64,000 nt of DNA. Origin: Umezawaea endophytica. GTDB lineage: Bacteria; Actinomycetota; Actinomycetes; Mycobacteriales; Pseudonocardiaceae. The stretch covers positions 124,001 to 188,000 of the forward strand of contig NZ_JANYMP010000014.1 of the NCBI RefSeq assembly GCF_025061645.1, read 5' to 3'. The translations under genes and the position numbers were made by a program. Position 1 is the stretch's first letter. The number at the start of each line of letters is the position of its first letter. Shown piece by piece: positions 8,410 through 17,704 of this stretch. Under the pieces are notes generated by a model, which did no database searches, had not been told where the DNA came from, and saw only the letters and a program-made list of their open reading frames with translations.

Positions 8410-9159
8410 ATGGGAATCTCCAGCAGCCACACCGAAGACGGCATCACCGTCATCACCCTCGACTTCCCCCCGGTCAACGCCGTGCCGTCCAAGGGCTGGT
8501 TCGCGCTGGCCGACGCCCTGCGCGACGCGGGCGACGACCCCGGCACCCACGTCGTCGTCCTGAGGGCGGAGGGCAGGGGTTTCTGCGCGGGCGTGGACAT
8601 CAAGGAGATCCAGCGCTCCGAGGACCACCAGGCCATCCTGGCGGCGAACCGGGGCTGCGCCGCGGCCTTCGGAGCCGTCTACGACTGCGCGGTGCCGGTC
8701 ATCGCCGCCGTGCACGGCTTCTGCCTCGGTGGCGGCATCGGCCTGGTCGGCAACGCCGACGTGGTGATCGCCTCGACCGACGCCACCTTCGGCCTGCCGG
8801 AGGTGGACCGCGGCGCGCTCGGCGCGGCGACCCACCTGTCCAGGCTCGTGCCGCAGCACCTGATGCGCGCCCTCTACTACACCGCCCGCACCATCACCGC
8901 GGCCGACCTCCACCACCACGGCGGCGTCTACCAGGTCGTCCCGCGCGCGGACCTGGACGGCGCGGCGCACGCGCTGGCGGGTGAGATCGCCAAGAAGGAC
9001 ACCAGGGTCATCCGCCGCGCCAAGGAAGCGATCAACGGCATCGACGCGCAGCCCGTGCGGCACAACTACCGCTTCGAACAGGGCTTCACCTACGAGCTGG
9101 ACCTCACCGGCGCGGCGGACGACGCGCGCCGGGCGTTCCTGGACGGCAAAGCTCGCTGA
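8410..9159 (+). CDS. echA20: EchA20, crotonase-fold ring-cleaving CoA hydrolase of steroid rings C/D
   Basis: A 249-residue enoyl-CoA hydratase/isomerase-fold protein. Crotonase oxyanion-hole motifs are visible (GFCAGVDIKEIQ about residues 56-67; HGFCLGGGIGLVGNAD about 103-118). EchA20 hydrolyses and opens the last-but-one ring intermediate of methylhexahydroindanedione breakdown, giving the substrate of IpdAB. It is the first gene of echA20-ipdA-ipdB-ipdC with a 14-bp gap to ipdA, the same order as Rv3550-Rv3553. A KstR2-type palindrome lies 16 bp upstream of the start codon. The call rests mainly on gene order plus the family fold. Confidence 0.85.
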   Translation: MGISSSHTEDGITVITLDFPPVNAVPSKGWFALADALRDAGDDPGTHVVVLRAEGRGFCAGVDIKEIQRSEDHQAILAANRGCAAAFGAVYDCAVPVIAAVHGFCLGGGIGLVGNADVVIASTDATFGLPEVDRGALGAATHLSRLVPQHLMRALYYTARTITAADLHHHGGVYQVVPRADLDGAAHALAGEIAKKDTRVIRRAKEAINGIDAQPVRHNYRFEQGFTYELDLTGAADDARRAFLDGKAR

Positions 9160-9173
9160 CAGCGGGAGGACCC

Positions 9174-10013
9174 ATGCGGGACAAGCGGATGACACCCGAC
9201 GAGGTGGTCGCCGAACTCGTCGACGGCATGACCGTCGGCATAGGCGGATGGGGTTCGCGGCGCAAGCCGATGGCCCTGGTCCGCGCCATCCTGCGGTCAC
9301 CGCTGCGGGACCTGACCGTCGTCTCCTACGGCGGTCCCGACGTCGGCCTGCTCTGCGCGGCGGGCAAGGTCCGCAAGCTCGTCTACGGGTTCGTCTCGCT
9401 CGACACCATCGCCTACGACCCGTGGTTCCGCCGGGTCCGCGAAGCGGGCGGGCCGAAGGTGCTCGAACTCGACGAGGGCATGTTCCAGTGCGGTCTGCGG
9501 GCCGCGGCCCACCGGCTCCCGTTCCTGCCCATCAGGGCCGGTCTCGGCTCGGACGTCCTGCGCCTGGCGCCGGAACTCCGCACCGTGCGCTCCCCCTACG
9601 ACGGCGAGGAGTTGGTGGCGATGCCCGCGCTGCGCCTGGACGCCGCCCTCGTCCACCTCAACCGCGCCGACCGGCACGGCAACGCCCAGTACCTGGGCCC
9701 GGACCCGTACTTCGACGACCTGTTCTGCCTCGCCGCGACCCGCCGGTACGTCTCGTGCGAACGGATCGTCGAGACGTCCGACCTCACCGGGTCGGGGCCC
9801 GTGCAGTCGTTGCTGCTGAACCGGATGATGGTCGACGGCGTGGTGGAGACGCCGAACGGCGCCCACTTCACGAGCTGCGTGCCGGACTACGGCCGTGACG
9901 AGCCGTTCCAACGGCTGTACGCCGAGGCGGCGGGCGACCCGGAACGCTGGCCGGGCTTCGTCGACCGGTTCCTCTCCGGCACCGAGGCCGACTACCTGGA
10001 GGCGGTCCGATGA
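9174..10013 (+). CDS. ipdA: IpdA, alpha subunit of COCHEA-CoA hydrolase
   Basis: A 279-residue CoA-transferase-fold protein (family I alpha type) starting at ATG 9174 behind GGGAGGA. It has the N-terminal GMTVGIGGWGSRRKPMALVRA and the central LNRADRHGNAQYLGPDPYFDD typical of the family. IpdAB looks like a CoA transferase but works as a hydrolase that opens the last steroid ring (COCHEA-CoA). The start of ipdB overlaps the stop by 4 nt, as expected for two subunits made in equal amounts. Length is close to the Mtb protein (292 residues). Confidence 0.9.
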   Translation: MRDKRMTPDEVVAELVDGMTVGIGGWGSRRKPMALVRAILRSPLRDLTVVSYGGPDVGLLCAAGKVRKLVYGFVSLDTIAYDPWFRRVREAGGPKVLELDEGMFQCGLRAAAHRLPFLPIRAGLGSDVLRLAPELRTVRSPYDGEELVAMPALRLDAALVHLNRADRHGNAQYLGPDPYFDDLFCLAATRRYVSCERIVETSDLTGSGPVQSLLLNRMMVDGVVETPNGAHFTSCVPDYGRDEPFQRLYAEAAGDPERWPGFVDRFLSGTEADYLEAVR

Positions 10014-10744
10014 AGCCGGTCGACGTGGCGGTGGAAACCGCCACCCGCGCCGAGATCTGCGCGGTCGCGTGCGCCGACCTGTTCCTCGGCGCGGGCGAGA
10101 TCCTGGCCAGCCCGATGGGCCTCATCCCCTCGTTGGGCGCCCGGCTGGCCAGGCTGACCTCCGAGCCCGACCTCCTGCTCTCCGACGGCGAGGCGTTCCT
10201 GCTGACCCCGGAGTCCACTGTGGAGGGTTGGATGCCGTACCGGCGGGTGTTCGACGTGGTGGCGCACGGCCGCAGGCACGTGGTGATGGGCGCGAACCAG
10301 CTCGACCGCTTCGGCAACCAGAACATCTCCGCCATCGGCGACCACGCCAAACCCACCCGCCAGCTACTCGGGTTCCGCGGCGCTCCCGGCAACACCGCCA
10401 ACCACCGCACCAGCTACTGGGTCCCCCGGCACAACCCCCGCGTCTTCGTCGACGCCGTCGACGTCGTGTCCGGCGTCGGCTACGACCACGCCGTGGGGCC
10501 GTTCCACGACGTCCACCGGGTCGTCACGAACCTGGCGGTCCTGGACTTCGACACCCCGGACCACTCCATGCGCCTGGTCTCCGTGCACCCCGGCGTCGAC
10601 GTGGACGACGTGCTGCGCCAGACCTCGTTCCCGCTGGAGCACGACGAGGTGGACGAGACCAGGCAGCCGACGGACGTGGAGCTGGACCTGCTGCGCACCG
10701 TGCTCGACCCCGCGGGCGCGCGGAACCGCGAGGTTCCGTCGTGA
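10010..10744 (+). CDS. ipdB: IpdB, beta subunit of COCHEA-CoA hydrolase
   Basis: A 244-residue CoA-transferase beta-type subunit starting at ATG 10010. The family segments PMGLIPSLGARLARLTSEPDLLL and HVVMGANQLDRFGNQNISAIGD are present. It pairs with IpdA to form the heteromeric hydrolase that opens the final carbocycle in steroid degradation. It overlaps ipdA by 4 nt, and the GTG of ipdC starts inside its stop codon region (10741-10744), so the three genes are translationally coupled. Confidence 0.9.
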   Translation: MKPVDVAVETATRAEICAVACADLFLGAGEILASPMGLIPSLGARLARLTSEPDLLLSDGEAFLLTPESTVEGWMPYRRVFDVVAHGRRHVVMGANQLDRFGNQNISAIGDHAKPTRQLLGFRGAPGNTANHRTSYWVPRHNPRVFVDAVDVVSGVGYDHAVGPFHDVHRVVTNLAVLDFDTPDHSMRLVSVHPGVDVDDVLRQTSFPLEHDEVDETRQPTDVELDLLRTVLDPAGARNREVPS

Positions 10745-11793
10745 GGACCGCGCTCACCGACCTGGTCGGCGTGCGGCACCCGGTCGTGCAGACCGGAATG
10801 GGCTGGGTGGCGGGCCCGCGCCTGGTCGCGGCGACCGCCGAGGCGGGCGGGCTGGGCATCCTCGCGTCGGCGACGATGGGGTTCCGGGAACTCGAAGCGG
10901 CCATCGAGGAGACCACGGCCCGCACCGACCGCCCGTTCGGCGTGAACCTGCGGGCCGACGCGGTGGACGCGGCCGACCGGGTCGACCTGCTGATCCGCCA
11001 CGAGGTCCGCGTCGCGTCGTTCGCGCTGGCCCCGAAACCCGACCTGATCAGCAAGCTCGCCGACGCGGGCGTGGTCGTCATCCCGTCCGTCGGCGCGGCC
11101 CGGCACGCCGAGAAGGTCGCCGCGTGGGGCGCGCACGCGGTGATCGTGCAGGGCGGCGAGGGCGGCGGCCACACCGGCGGCGTGGCCACGACGCTGCTGC
11201 TCCCCTCCGTCGTCGACGCGGTCGACATCCCGGTGATCGCCGCGGGCGGCTTCTTCGACGGCCGGGGCCTGGCCGCCGCGCTCGCCTACGGCGCGGCGGG
11301 CGTGGCCATGGGCACCCGCTTCCTGCTCACGAAGGAGAGCACCGTCCCGGACGCGGTGAAGCAGGCCTACCTGGCCAGAGGCCTCGACGGCACCGTCGTG
11401 ACCACCCGCGTCGACGGCCTCCCCCACCGCGTGCTGCGCACCGACCTGGTCGAACGCCTGGAACACTCCGGCCGCCTCGGCGGCCTGCTCCGCGCCGTCG
11501 CCAACGCCGCCAGGTTCCGCGGCCACACCGGCCTCTCCTGGTCCGCCATGCTCCGCGAGGGAAGGTCGATGAAACACGGCCGCGACCTCACCTGGTCACA
11601 GGTCGTCATGGCCGCCAACACCCCGATGCTCCTCCGCTCCGGCCTGGTCGAGGGCCGCACCGACGCGGGCGTACTCGCGTCGGGCCAGGTCGTAGGGATG
11701 CTCGACGACCTCCCGACGTGCGCCGACCTGATCACCGGCATCGTCACGGACGCGACCACGATCATCCACGGCCTCGATGGGACGACCCGGTGA
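10741..11793 (+). CDS. ipdC: IpdC, flavin-dependent hydroxylase/reductase of ring D degradation
   Basis: A 350-residue protein of the nitronate monooxygenase/2-nitropropane dioxygenase TIM-barrel family, starting at GTG 10741. Visible motifs: HPVVQTGMGWVAGPRLVAA at the N-terminus, the glycine-rich FMN loop VQGGEGGGHTGG (about residues 135-146) and AAGGFFDGRGLAAALAYGA. Mtb IpdC (Rv3553) is 355 residues and needed for breaking down 5-hydroxy-methylhexahydroindanone propionate CoA. It is the last gene of the echA20 operon; a 7-bp hairpin follows before the convergent DUF4132 gene. Confidence 0.88.
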   Translation: MRTALTDLVGVRHPVVQTGMGWVAGPRLVAATAEAGGLGILASATMGFRELEAAIEETTARTDRPFGVNLRADAVDAADRVDLLIRHEVRVASFALAPKPDLISKLADAGVVVIPSVGAARHAEKVAAWGAHAVIVQGGEGGGHTGGVATTLLLPSVVDAVDIPVIAAGGFFDGRGLAAALAYGAAGVAMGTRFLLTKESTVPDAVKQAYLARGLDGTVVTTRVDGLPHRVLRTDLVERLEHSGRLGGLLRAVANAARFRGHTGLSWSAMLREGRSMKHGRDLTWSQVVMAANTPMLLRSGLVEGRTDAGVLASGQVVGMLDDLPTCADLITGIVTDATTIIHGLDGTTR

Positions 11794-11804
11794 CCTGCCG
11801 GGCA

Positions 11805-11823
11805 CACCCGCGCCGAGCGGGTG
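11805..11823. terminator. Short hairpin between convergent ipdC and DUF4132 genes
   Basis: Inverted repeat CACCCGC (11805-11811) and GCGGGTG (11817-11823) with a 5-nt loop in the 48-bp gap between two convergent stop codons. It may terminate either transcript. No U tract is visible, and the stem is short for this GC content. Confidence 0.5.
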
Positions 11824-11841
11824 GGCCGGAGAAGCAGCGGC

Positions 11842-14800
11842 TCAGGCCGTCAAGGTCGCCAGTTCGGCCAGCACCTCCGACGCGGTGACCGGGTTCAGGT
11901 CGGCGAAGGTGTGCTTGGTGCCGACCAGGTACACCTCCCGCAGGAGTTGGGGGCCGGACTCGTGCGGTTCGCCGATCACCAGGCCGGGGTCCAGGGTGAT
12001 CTCGATCGTGCCGCCGCCCGGCAGCGGGCGGGTGATCTCGTTCTCGATGCCCGCGTCCATCGGCGTGCCGCGTTCCCACGCGCCCTTGGTCAGCCGCAGC
12101 AGCCTGCCGACCTCCACGTCGACGCCCTTGAACCTGTCCAGCACCCGCGACGTCAGCTCGGCCTCGGTGAACCGGTGCACCGGACGGCCGAGCTGCTGGA
12201 ACGGTTGCAGGATCTCGTAGTCCGCGAACACCTCCGCCCACGCCGCGACGCTGTCGCCCAGGTGCAGCGGGTGCGCCACGCCGACCACGGCGTCGGTTCG
12301 CAGGGCGAAGGTGTCGTCGTGCGCGTCGGCGAACGTGCCGTCCTCGGCCACCCGGAACGACTCGCCGGACCCGGTCACCCACACCAGCCGCCGGACCAGG
12401 TGCCGCAGCAGCGGGTGCGCGACCAGCAGGGTCCGGAACTCGGTGGCGGGCCACCGGCGTTCCAGCACCATGGACCGCTCCAGCCGGACGACCTGGTCGC
12501 CCGCGATCGTCCGGACGTCCTTCTTCACCTGCGCGAACCGCTTGTGCTCCGCGGGCGCCACCTCGGCGTCGTCCTTCGCGCCCGGCTTCGGCAGGTCCTT
12601 GAGCCGCCTGCCCGACTCGTCCAGCACGAACGGCTTGAGCTGCTCGTCGAACCCGATCCTGAACCGCCGCGTCCCGTAGTCGACCGTCATCCGCGACGGG
12701 TCGTCCAGCCCGAAGTCGGGCACCAGGCGGTCGCTCAACTCCTCGGCGGTCAGCCCCATCCCGGTGGCGACCTCCTCGATCTTCTCCCGCGCCCGCTGCT
12801 TGATCCCGTCGAACTTCACCCGCTGCGCGATGCTGTTCAGCACCCCCAACGCCGTGTCGGTGCCGATCACGGCCAGGACGTCCAGCCCGACCACCGCACG
12901 CGCGTGCTGCGCCTCACCCGGCCACGCGCGGATGTACGGCTCCAACGCGCGCGCCGTCCCGTCGTCGCCCAGCAGGCCGAGCGACATCAGCACCCACCCC
13001 TCCTTGGCGGGCATCCCGTTCGTCCGCCACAGCTCGAACAGCTCCCACGCGAACCGCGCCGCCGACGCCTGGTCGAACGCCTCGCGCACGGCCTTCACCT
13101 CCGCGTGCCCGTCCTCCGGCGTGCTCAGCGCCAGCAGGACGAGCAGGTTTCCGACGGCCTCGGCGGACAACGCCTGGTTCGTCCCGCGCAGCAGCACCGG
13201 GGGCAGCACGACCTGGACGAGCCACTCGCCGAACTTCGGGGCCACCACCGGCGGCACGTCCGCGAGCACCGCCTCGACGGCCTTCTCCGCCTCGGGCCCG
13301 TACTCGCGCGCCGCGTCCCTGGCGTGGTCCGGGATGACGCGCAGCGCCGCCTCCGCCGCCTGGCGCGCCGCCCCCGGCTTGCCCACCGCGTCCGGCACCA
13401 GGAACCGGGCGGCGTGCCCGGCGTGCCGTCGGAGCCACGTCGGGGCGAACTCCTTGGCGGACTTGAGCTTCACCAGCCACTTCGCGACCAGCCGCGCCGT
13501 CTTCAGCGACACCACCGGTGCCACCACCTCGCCCTTGTCCTCCCGCGCCAGCGTCGCGATGGCCAGCGCGTTCGGAATGGCGTCGGCGCCGAAGCGGGCC
13601 AGGAGCCACTTTCCGTAGTGGGCGCTGAGGGACAGCGCGCCGACGTCCCACCCGGACAGCAGCGGGCGCAGTTCCTCCACCGGGCCGTGCATGAACAGGT
13701 TGACCTGCCGGACGCTGTAGAGGCTCCCGGCCCGGTACTCCTCGATGGTCGGAGCCCAGTCGACCGTGTCGTAGTAGCTGTTGTTGTCACCAGCGTACCT
13801 GTCCTGCTCGCCGGGCTCCCACTCCACCGCCTCGTGGTCCACCGCCTTGAGGCCCTTGACCACCAACGGTTCCACCGGCACGACCTCCGCCACCCACGGC
13901 GGGTCCACCAGCACGGTGGGCAGCGCGTCCGCGGGCGCCACGTCCAGGACCACCATCGACTCCAGGACCGCCCGCGCGGCCTCGGGGAGGTCGACGCGGT
14001 CGGCCAGTTCGGGGTGGCTCTTGAGGTGGCGTTCCAGCAGCGGCCCGACCTGCGGGTCCTCGGACGCGGCGAACCGCTCCAGCGCCGTCACGGGATGCTT
14101 GCGCGCCAGGTCGAGCACAGCGGGCAGGACCCGCTTGACCTTGAGGCGGGTCAGCAGCGCGTCGAACGTCCCGGCGGTCGGGTACACCGCCAGCGTCTCC
14201 AGGACCAGGTCCCGAATACCGCTGTCCAGCTCGGGGCTCGGGTCCAGCAGCACCGCGAGCGCGGGCATCACGTCGACGCCGACGCCGTCGATCAGCGTGT
14301 ACAGCCCGTCCCTGTTCCTCAGGTACCGCCCGACGGCCACGAAGGTCAGCGCCCGTTCCACCTGGGCGACGGTGCTCGCCGCGAAGACCAGCGAGGCGTG
14401 CACCGGCACGCGCAGGTACGAGGCGAGATCGACCCGCTCGGCCTCCTCGAACGCCTCGTCGACCCAGCCCTGCCTGGTCGGGAAGAGGTACGAGGCGGCC
14501 ACCATCGACCGGAGGTCGGTGCGGTGCGCTCCGGCCGCAAGCATGGCCGCGTCGTACTCCTCCTCGGACGCCGACGCCAGCAACGCCCGCAACCGCCGCG
14601 CCGTCCCGACGCTCAGGTCGCTGTTCATCGGCACCCGCCGCAGGTGGGGTGCCGTGTTCGGGTAGCCCGGCCGGTACAGCTCGACGCAGCGCATCTCGAC
14701 GACGGCACGCGCGGCGAACGTCAACCCGTGCTCCACCGCCAGCGCGTCCGCCACCACCGGCCCGGACCCCAGCAGCACCGCCACCACGGCGGCACCCACC

Positions 14801-15027
14801 GGCGACACCTCACCGGCCAGGTGCGCCCGCGCCGCGACCACCAGCTCCTGATCACTGGTCGGCTCGGCCAACACCTCCTCCACCGTCGGCATCTTCTCGG
14901 CCAGCGCCGCCCGCACCTCCTCCACCGCACCGGCCTCGACCACGGCACCAGCCGGCACCCCGCCGCCGCGCCGCACGTGCACGTGCGGCTCCCACTCGGC
15001 CGGAAGGCTGAACGCAGACAAACTCAC
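11842..15027 (-). CDS. Large DUF4132-domain protein with HEAT-like helical repeats
   Basis: A 1061-residue cytoplasmic protein from GTG 15027; the frame stays open further upstream, but that stretch overlaps the phospholipase gene region and is not coding. The body (about residues 50-800) is made of alternating amphipathic helices with HEAT/ARM-like character. The C-terminal part (about 800-1010: VDYGTRRFRIGFDEQLKPFV, LLVAHPLLRHLVRRLVW) is the DUF4132 domain of the E. coli MolR/YehI type. No signal peptide or catalytic motif is evident. Biochemical function of the family is unknown. It is convergent with ipdC and, together with the phospholipase gene, interrupts the steroid cluster where M. 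tuberculosis has fdxB, so it is probably unrelated to steroid metabolism. Confidence 0.75.
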   Translation of the reverse strand: MSLSAFSLPAEWEPHVHVRRGGGVPAGAVVEAGAVEEVRAALAEKMPTVEEVLAEPTSDQELVVAARAHLAGEVSPVGAAVVAVLLGSGPVVADALAVEHGLTFAARAVVEMRCVELYRPGYPNTAPHLRRVPMNSDLSVGTARRLRALLASASEEEYDAAMLAAGAHRTDLRSMVAASYLFPTRQGWVDEAFEEAERVDLASYLRVPVHASLVFAASTVAQVERALTFVAVGRYLRNRDGLYTLIDGVGVDVMPALAVLLDPSPELDSGIRDLVLETLAVYPTAGTFDALLTRLKVKRVLPAVLDLARKHPVTALERFAASEDPQVGPLLERHLKSHPELADRVDLPEAARAVLESMVVLDVAPADALPTVLVDPPWVAEVVPVEPLVVKGLKAVDHEAVEWEPGEQDRYAGDNNSYYDTVDWAPTIEEYRAGSLYSVRQVNLFMHGPVEELRPLLSGWDVGALSLSAHYGKWLLARFGADAIPNALAIATLAREDKGEVVAPVVSLKTARLVAKWLVKLKSAKEFAPTWLRRHAGHAARFLVPDAVGKPGAARQAAEAALRVIPDHARDAAREYGPEAEKAVEAVLADVPPVVAPKFGEWLVQVVLPPVLLRGTNQALSAEAVGNLLVLLALSTPEDGHAEVKAVREAFDQASAARFAWELFELWRTNGMPAKEGWVLMSLGLLGDDGTARALEPYIRAWPGEAQHARAVVGLDVLAVIGTDTALGVLNSIAQRVKFDGIKQRAREKIEEVATGMGLTAEELSDRLVPDFGLDDPSRMTVDYGTRRFRIGFDEQLKPFVLDESGRRLKDLPKPGAKDDAEVAPAEHKRFAQVKKDVRTIAGDQVVRLERSMVLERRWPATEFRTLLVAHPLLRHLVRRLVWVTGSGESFRVAEDGTFADAHDDTFALRTDAVVGVAHPLHLGDSVAAWAEVFADYEILQPFQQLGRPVHRFTEAELTSRVLDRFKGVDVEVGRLLRLTKGAWERGTPMDAGIENEITRPLPGGGTIEITLDPGLVIGEPHESGPQLLREVYLVGTKHTFADLNPVTASEVLAELATLTA

Positions 15028-15221
15028 ATCGCCCCTTTTCCTCGTCGGTGAACACTTCTCCGAAGACCACCGCGCCGCGCCGATCGAACATCCACAAAGG
15101 ACGGACACGTCCTCGCGCACATCCCCGGCCCGGTCGGTGCCGCAGACCCTATTGCGGGGGTACGACAATTCCGCTCGGCAGACCATTCGGTTCAGTGGTT
15201 TCCCCAGGAGGAAGGGGAATT

Positions 15222-17588
15222 TCACCAACCCAGCGCTGTCACCTCGGTCAGCGCCGCCCGCACGCGGACGTGCCGCGAGGTGGCAGGCCACAGGCGGACG
15301 GTGGTGGTCGCGGTGTCCGGGAAGGTGCCCGAAGCCACCGGGCTGCCCCACGACGTGCCGTCCGTGCTCAGGTGCACCTCGTATGATCCGGACTGGCGGG
15401 GCTTGCAGGTGACCGCGGTGACCGTCCGCTCGCGGCCGAGGTCCACGCGGACCTCGCCGGTGGCGACCTGTGAAGTCCCGGCGAGCGCGACGGACCCCAT
15501 GACCGGGTCGGACGTGCTCTCCGCGCCGGTCTCGCAGTGGCCCGCGAAGCGCCTGGCGAAGCCGTCCGGGCCGGACGCGGTCAGGTCGTACCAGCCGGAC
15601 GTCCTGCCCACCGAGAACCAGTCCTCGGTGCTGGCGCCGGGTGCGAGGGTGTACGTCCACGGGCCGCCCGCGCGGTTGCCCGCGCGCACGGTCAGCGTGC
15701 ACGACGCGCCGCCGGTGTTGGTCATCCTCAGCCACACCAGGCCGTCGGCGGGGGCGTGGCGGAGCGTCACCTCCGGGTTCGCGCCGCCCGCGGTGGCGGT
15801 GACCCGGTTGCCCGCGAAGCGGCGGAGGAAACCGTTGGGGCCCAACGCCGTCAGGTCGTAGGCGCCGGTCGGTGACCCGGCCTGCCAGTAGTCGGTCAAG
15901 GTCCGGCCCGCCCCGACGGTGTAGCGCCACGGGCCGTCGGTGCGGAAAGCGTTGGCGTAGACGTAGAAGTGCGCGCCCGCAGCACCAGCGGAGGCGAAGT
16001 CGATCCAGAACTTCTCCGCCGTCACGCGGCCGGACGCCGACAGGTCGTAGGGCAGCGGCCGGGCCGGGCGCACGCCGGGTTCCTGCACGGGCATGACCTG
16101 CGTGCCGGGCGGGGTGGGTGAGGTGGGGCGCGGGCCGGACGTGGGCACGGGTGGGGGCAGCGGCGGGTAGCCGCCGGTCGCGGACAGGTCCAGCGCGGAG
16201 GTGAGGTCGCCGCACACCGCGCGCCGCCACGGGGAGATGTTCGGTTCGGCGACGCCGGTCCAGCGTTCGAGCAGCCGCAGCACGGAGGTGTGGTCGAACA
16301 CCTCGGAGCACACCTTGCCGCCGCGGCTCCACGGTGAGACGACGAGCAGCGGCACGCGCTGGCCGAGCCCGATGGGCCACCCGTCGTAGATCTCGTCGGC
16401 CACCGCCGCGGTCGACAGGCCCTGCGACGGCGACGCCGGCGGCGCGGGCTGCGGGACGTGGTCGAAGAACCCGTCGTTCTCGTCGTAGTTGAGCAGGAAC
16501 ACCGTCTTCCGCCACACCTCCGGGTTGGCGGCGAGCGCGTCGAGCACCTGCTTGACCAGGTCGGCCCCGGTGTTCGGCCCCCAGTCCGGGTGCTCGCTCT
16601 GCGATTCCGGCGCCACGACCCACGACACGGCGGGCAGCCGCCCAGCGGCGACGTCGGCGCGGAAGACCGGCGCCAACTGCCCGGTGCGCTGCCGCGCCAG
16701 GCCCCGGTCGTACAGCGACCGGTCGGCCGCCGACAGCGCCGCCACGCCCTTGTCCAGTTGCGCCAGCAGTTCCTCGCGTCGCGCGGCCGACGCCGACGCC
16801 ACGTCGTAGTAGAAGTACTCCAGCTTCGAGTAGGGCTTGCCCGCCCCGTCCTTGGTGGCGGCCAACGCCTTGCGCCCGACGGCGAGGAACGAGGCGAAGT
16901 AGTCCAGGGAGTTGTCGCCGTAGTTGTCCCACTCCTGGTAGACCCGCCAGCTCCGCCCGGCCTGCTGGAGCCGCTCGGCGTAGCTGGTCCACGTGTAGCC
17001 GGTGTGGCCGGGGTTCTGCCAGCTATCGTTGCCGATGGCGCGCTTCGTGGTGCCGGGCTCGTAGCCGATGGTCCCGGAGAACAGGTAGAAGCGGTTGGGG
17101 TTGGTGGGACCGGCCTCGGAGCAGTGGTAGGCGTCGCAGATGGTGAAGGCGTCGGCGAGCGCGTGGTAGAACGGCAGGCCCGCGCGGTCCAGGTGGGTCA
17201 TGGTGCGCACGCCCTTCTGCGCGACCCACTGGTCGTGCCGACCGTCGTTCCACGCCCGGTGGCTGTCGCCCCAGCCGTGGGGCGTGCCGGACATGAACTC
17301 GTCGCCGACGCGGTACGGCAGCAGGTGCCCGCCGCCGTTGGGCTGGCGGAACACCGAGCCACCGCCGGGCAGGGTGATGGCGGCGGGGTCGTTGAAGCCG
17401 CGAACGCCGCGCAGCGTGCCGAAGTAGTGGTCGAACGACCGGTTCTCCTGCATGAACACCACGACGTGCTCGACGGCGTCCAACCCTCCCGCGGGCACCT
17501 CCATCGCGAGCGCCCGCCGCAGGCTCACGGGCAGCAGGGCCAGTCCTGATCCGGCGGCGGCGGCTTTGAGCAGGGAACGGCGATCCAT
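15222..17588 (-). CDS. Tat-exported phospholipase C (phosphoesterase family) with C-terminal F5/8-type domain
   Basis: A 788-residue secreted protein. ATG 17588 is preferred over ATG 17594 because GAGGAG lies 6 nt before it. The Tat-type leader MDRRSLLKAAAAGSGLALLP is followed by the phosphoesterase domain (about residues 35-450) with ENRSFDHYFG, EAGPTNPNRFYLFSG and NYDENDGFFDHVP, the metal and catalytic motifs of the non-haemolytic PLC/acid phosphatase AcpA family. Two beta-sandwich repeats of the bacterial PLC C-terminal type (about 490-670) come next. The last 90 residues (VRVDLGRERTVTAVTCKPRQ onward) look like an F5/8 type C (discoidin) domain, unusual for this family. It likely cleaves phosphatidylcholine or related lipids outside the cell. 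The insert separates ipdC from fadA6. Confidence 0.85.
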   Translation of the reverse strand: MDRRSLLKAAAAGSGLALLPVSLRRALAMEVPAGGLDAVEHVVVFMQENRSFDHYFGTLRGVRGFNDPAAITLPGGGSVFRQPNGGGHLLPYRVGDEFMSGTPHGWGDSHRAWNDGRHDQWVAQKGVRTMTHLDRAGLPFYHALADAFTICDAYHCSEAGPTNPNRFYLFSGTIGYEPGTTKRAIGNDSWQNPGHTGYTWTSYAERLQQAGRSWRVYQEWDNYGDNSLDYFASFLAVGRKALAATKDGAGKPYSKLEYFYYDVASASAARREELLAQLDKGVAALSAADRSLYDRGLARQRTGQLAPVFRADVAAGRLPAVSWVVAPESQSEHPDWGPNTGADLVKQVLDALAANPEVWRKTVFLLNYDENDGFFDHVPQPAPPASPSQGLSTAAVADEIYDGWPIGLGQRVPLLVVSPWSRGGKVCSEVFDHTSVLRLLERWTGVAEPNISPWRRAVCGDLTSALDLSATGGYPPLPPPVPTSGPRPTSPTPPGTQVMPVQEPGVRPARPLPYDLSASGRVTAEKFWIDFASAGAAGAHFYVYANAFRTDGPWRYTVGAGRTLTDYWQAGSPTGAYDLTALGPNGFLRRFAGNRVTATAGGANPEVTLRHAPADGLVWLRMTNTGGASCTLTVRAGNRAGGPWTYTLAPGASTEDWFSVGRTSGWYDLTASGPDGFARRFAGHCETGAESTSDPVMGSVALAGTSQVATGEVRVDLGRERTVTAVTCKPRQSGSYEVHLSTDGTSWGSPVASGTFPDTATTTVRLWPATSRHVRVRAALTEVTALGW

Positions 17589-17704
17589 CGTCATCTCCTC
17601 GTCCAGGGCGCAGGGCGGCGCTGGGCGATGCTGACCGCACAGGGTTAATCGGACGTTACCAGCGGTGATCACGGACGAACAGCCTCGGTGACAACCCGTC
17701 GGTG

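Noticed and set aside
15200-15219. Possible terminator after the phospholipase gene (TTCCCC/GGGGAA)
   Set aside because: Only a 6-bp stem, partly inside a GGAGG-like run, and no flanking support. Too weak to list.
15180-15221. GAGGAAGGGG-type ribosome-binding site on the plus strand, suggesting a gene after 15221
   Set aside because: The following frames are antisense to the phospholipase gene and show no recognisable domain.
11821-16992. Very long open frames on both strands (one of 1716 codons, another of about 1076)
   Set aside because: They run antisense to, or out of frame with, the DUF4132 and phospholipase genes. High GC leaves few stops in such frames, and only the frames with recognisable domains were kept.
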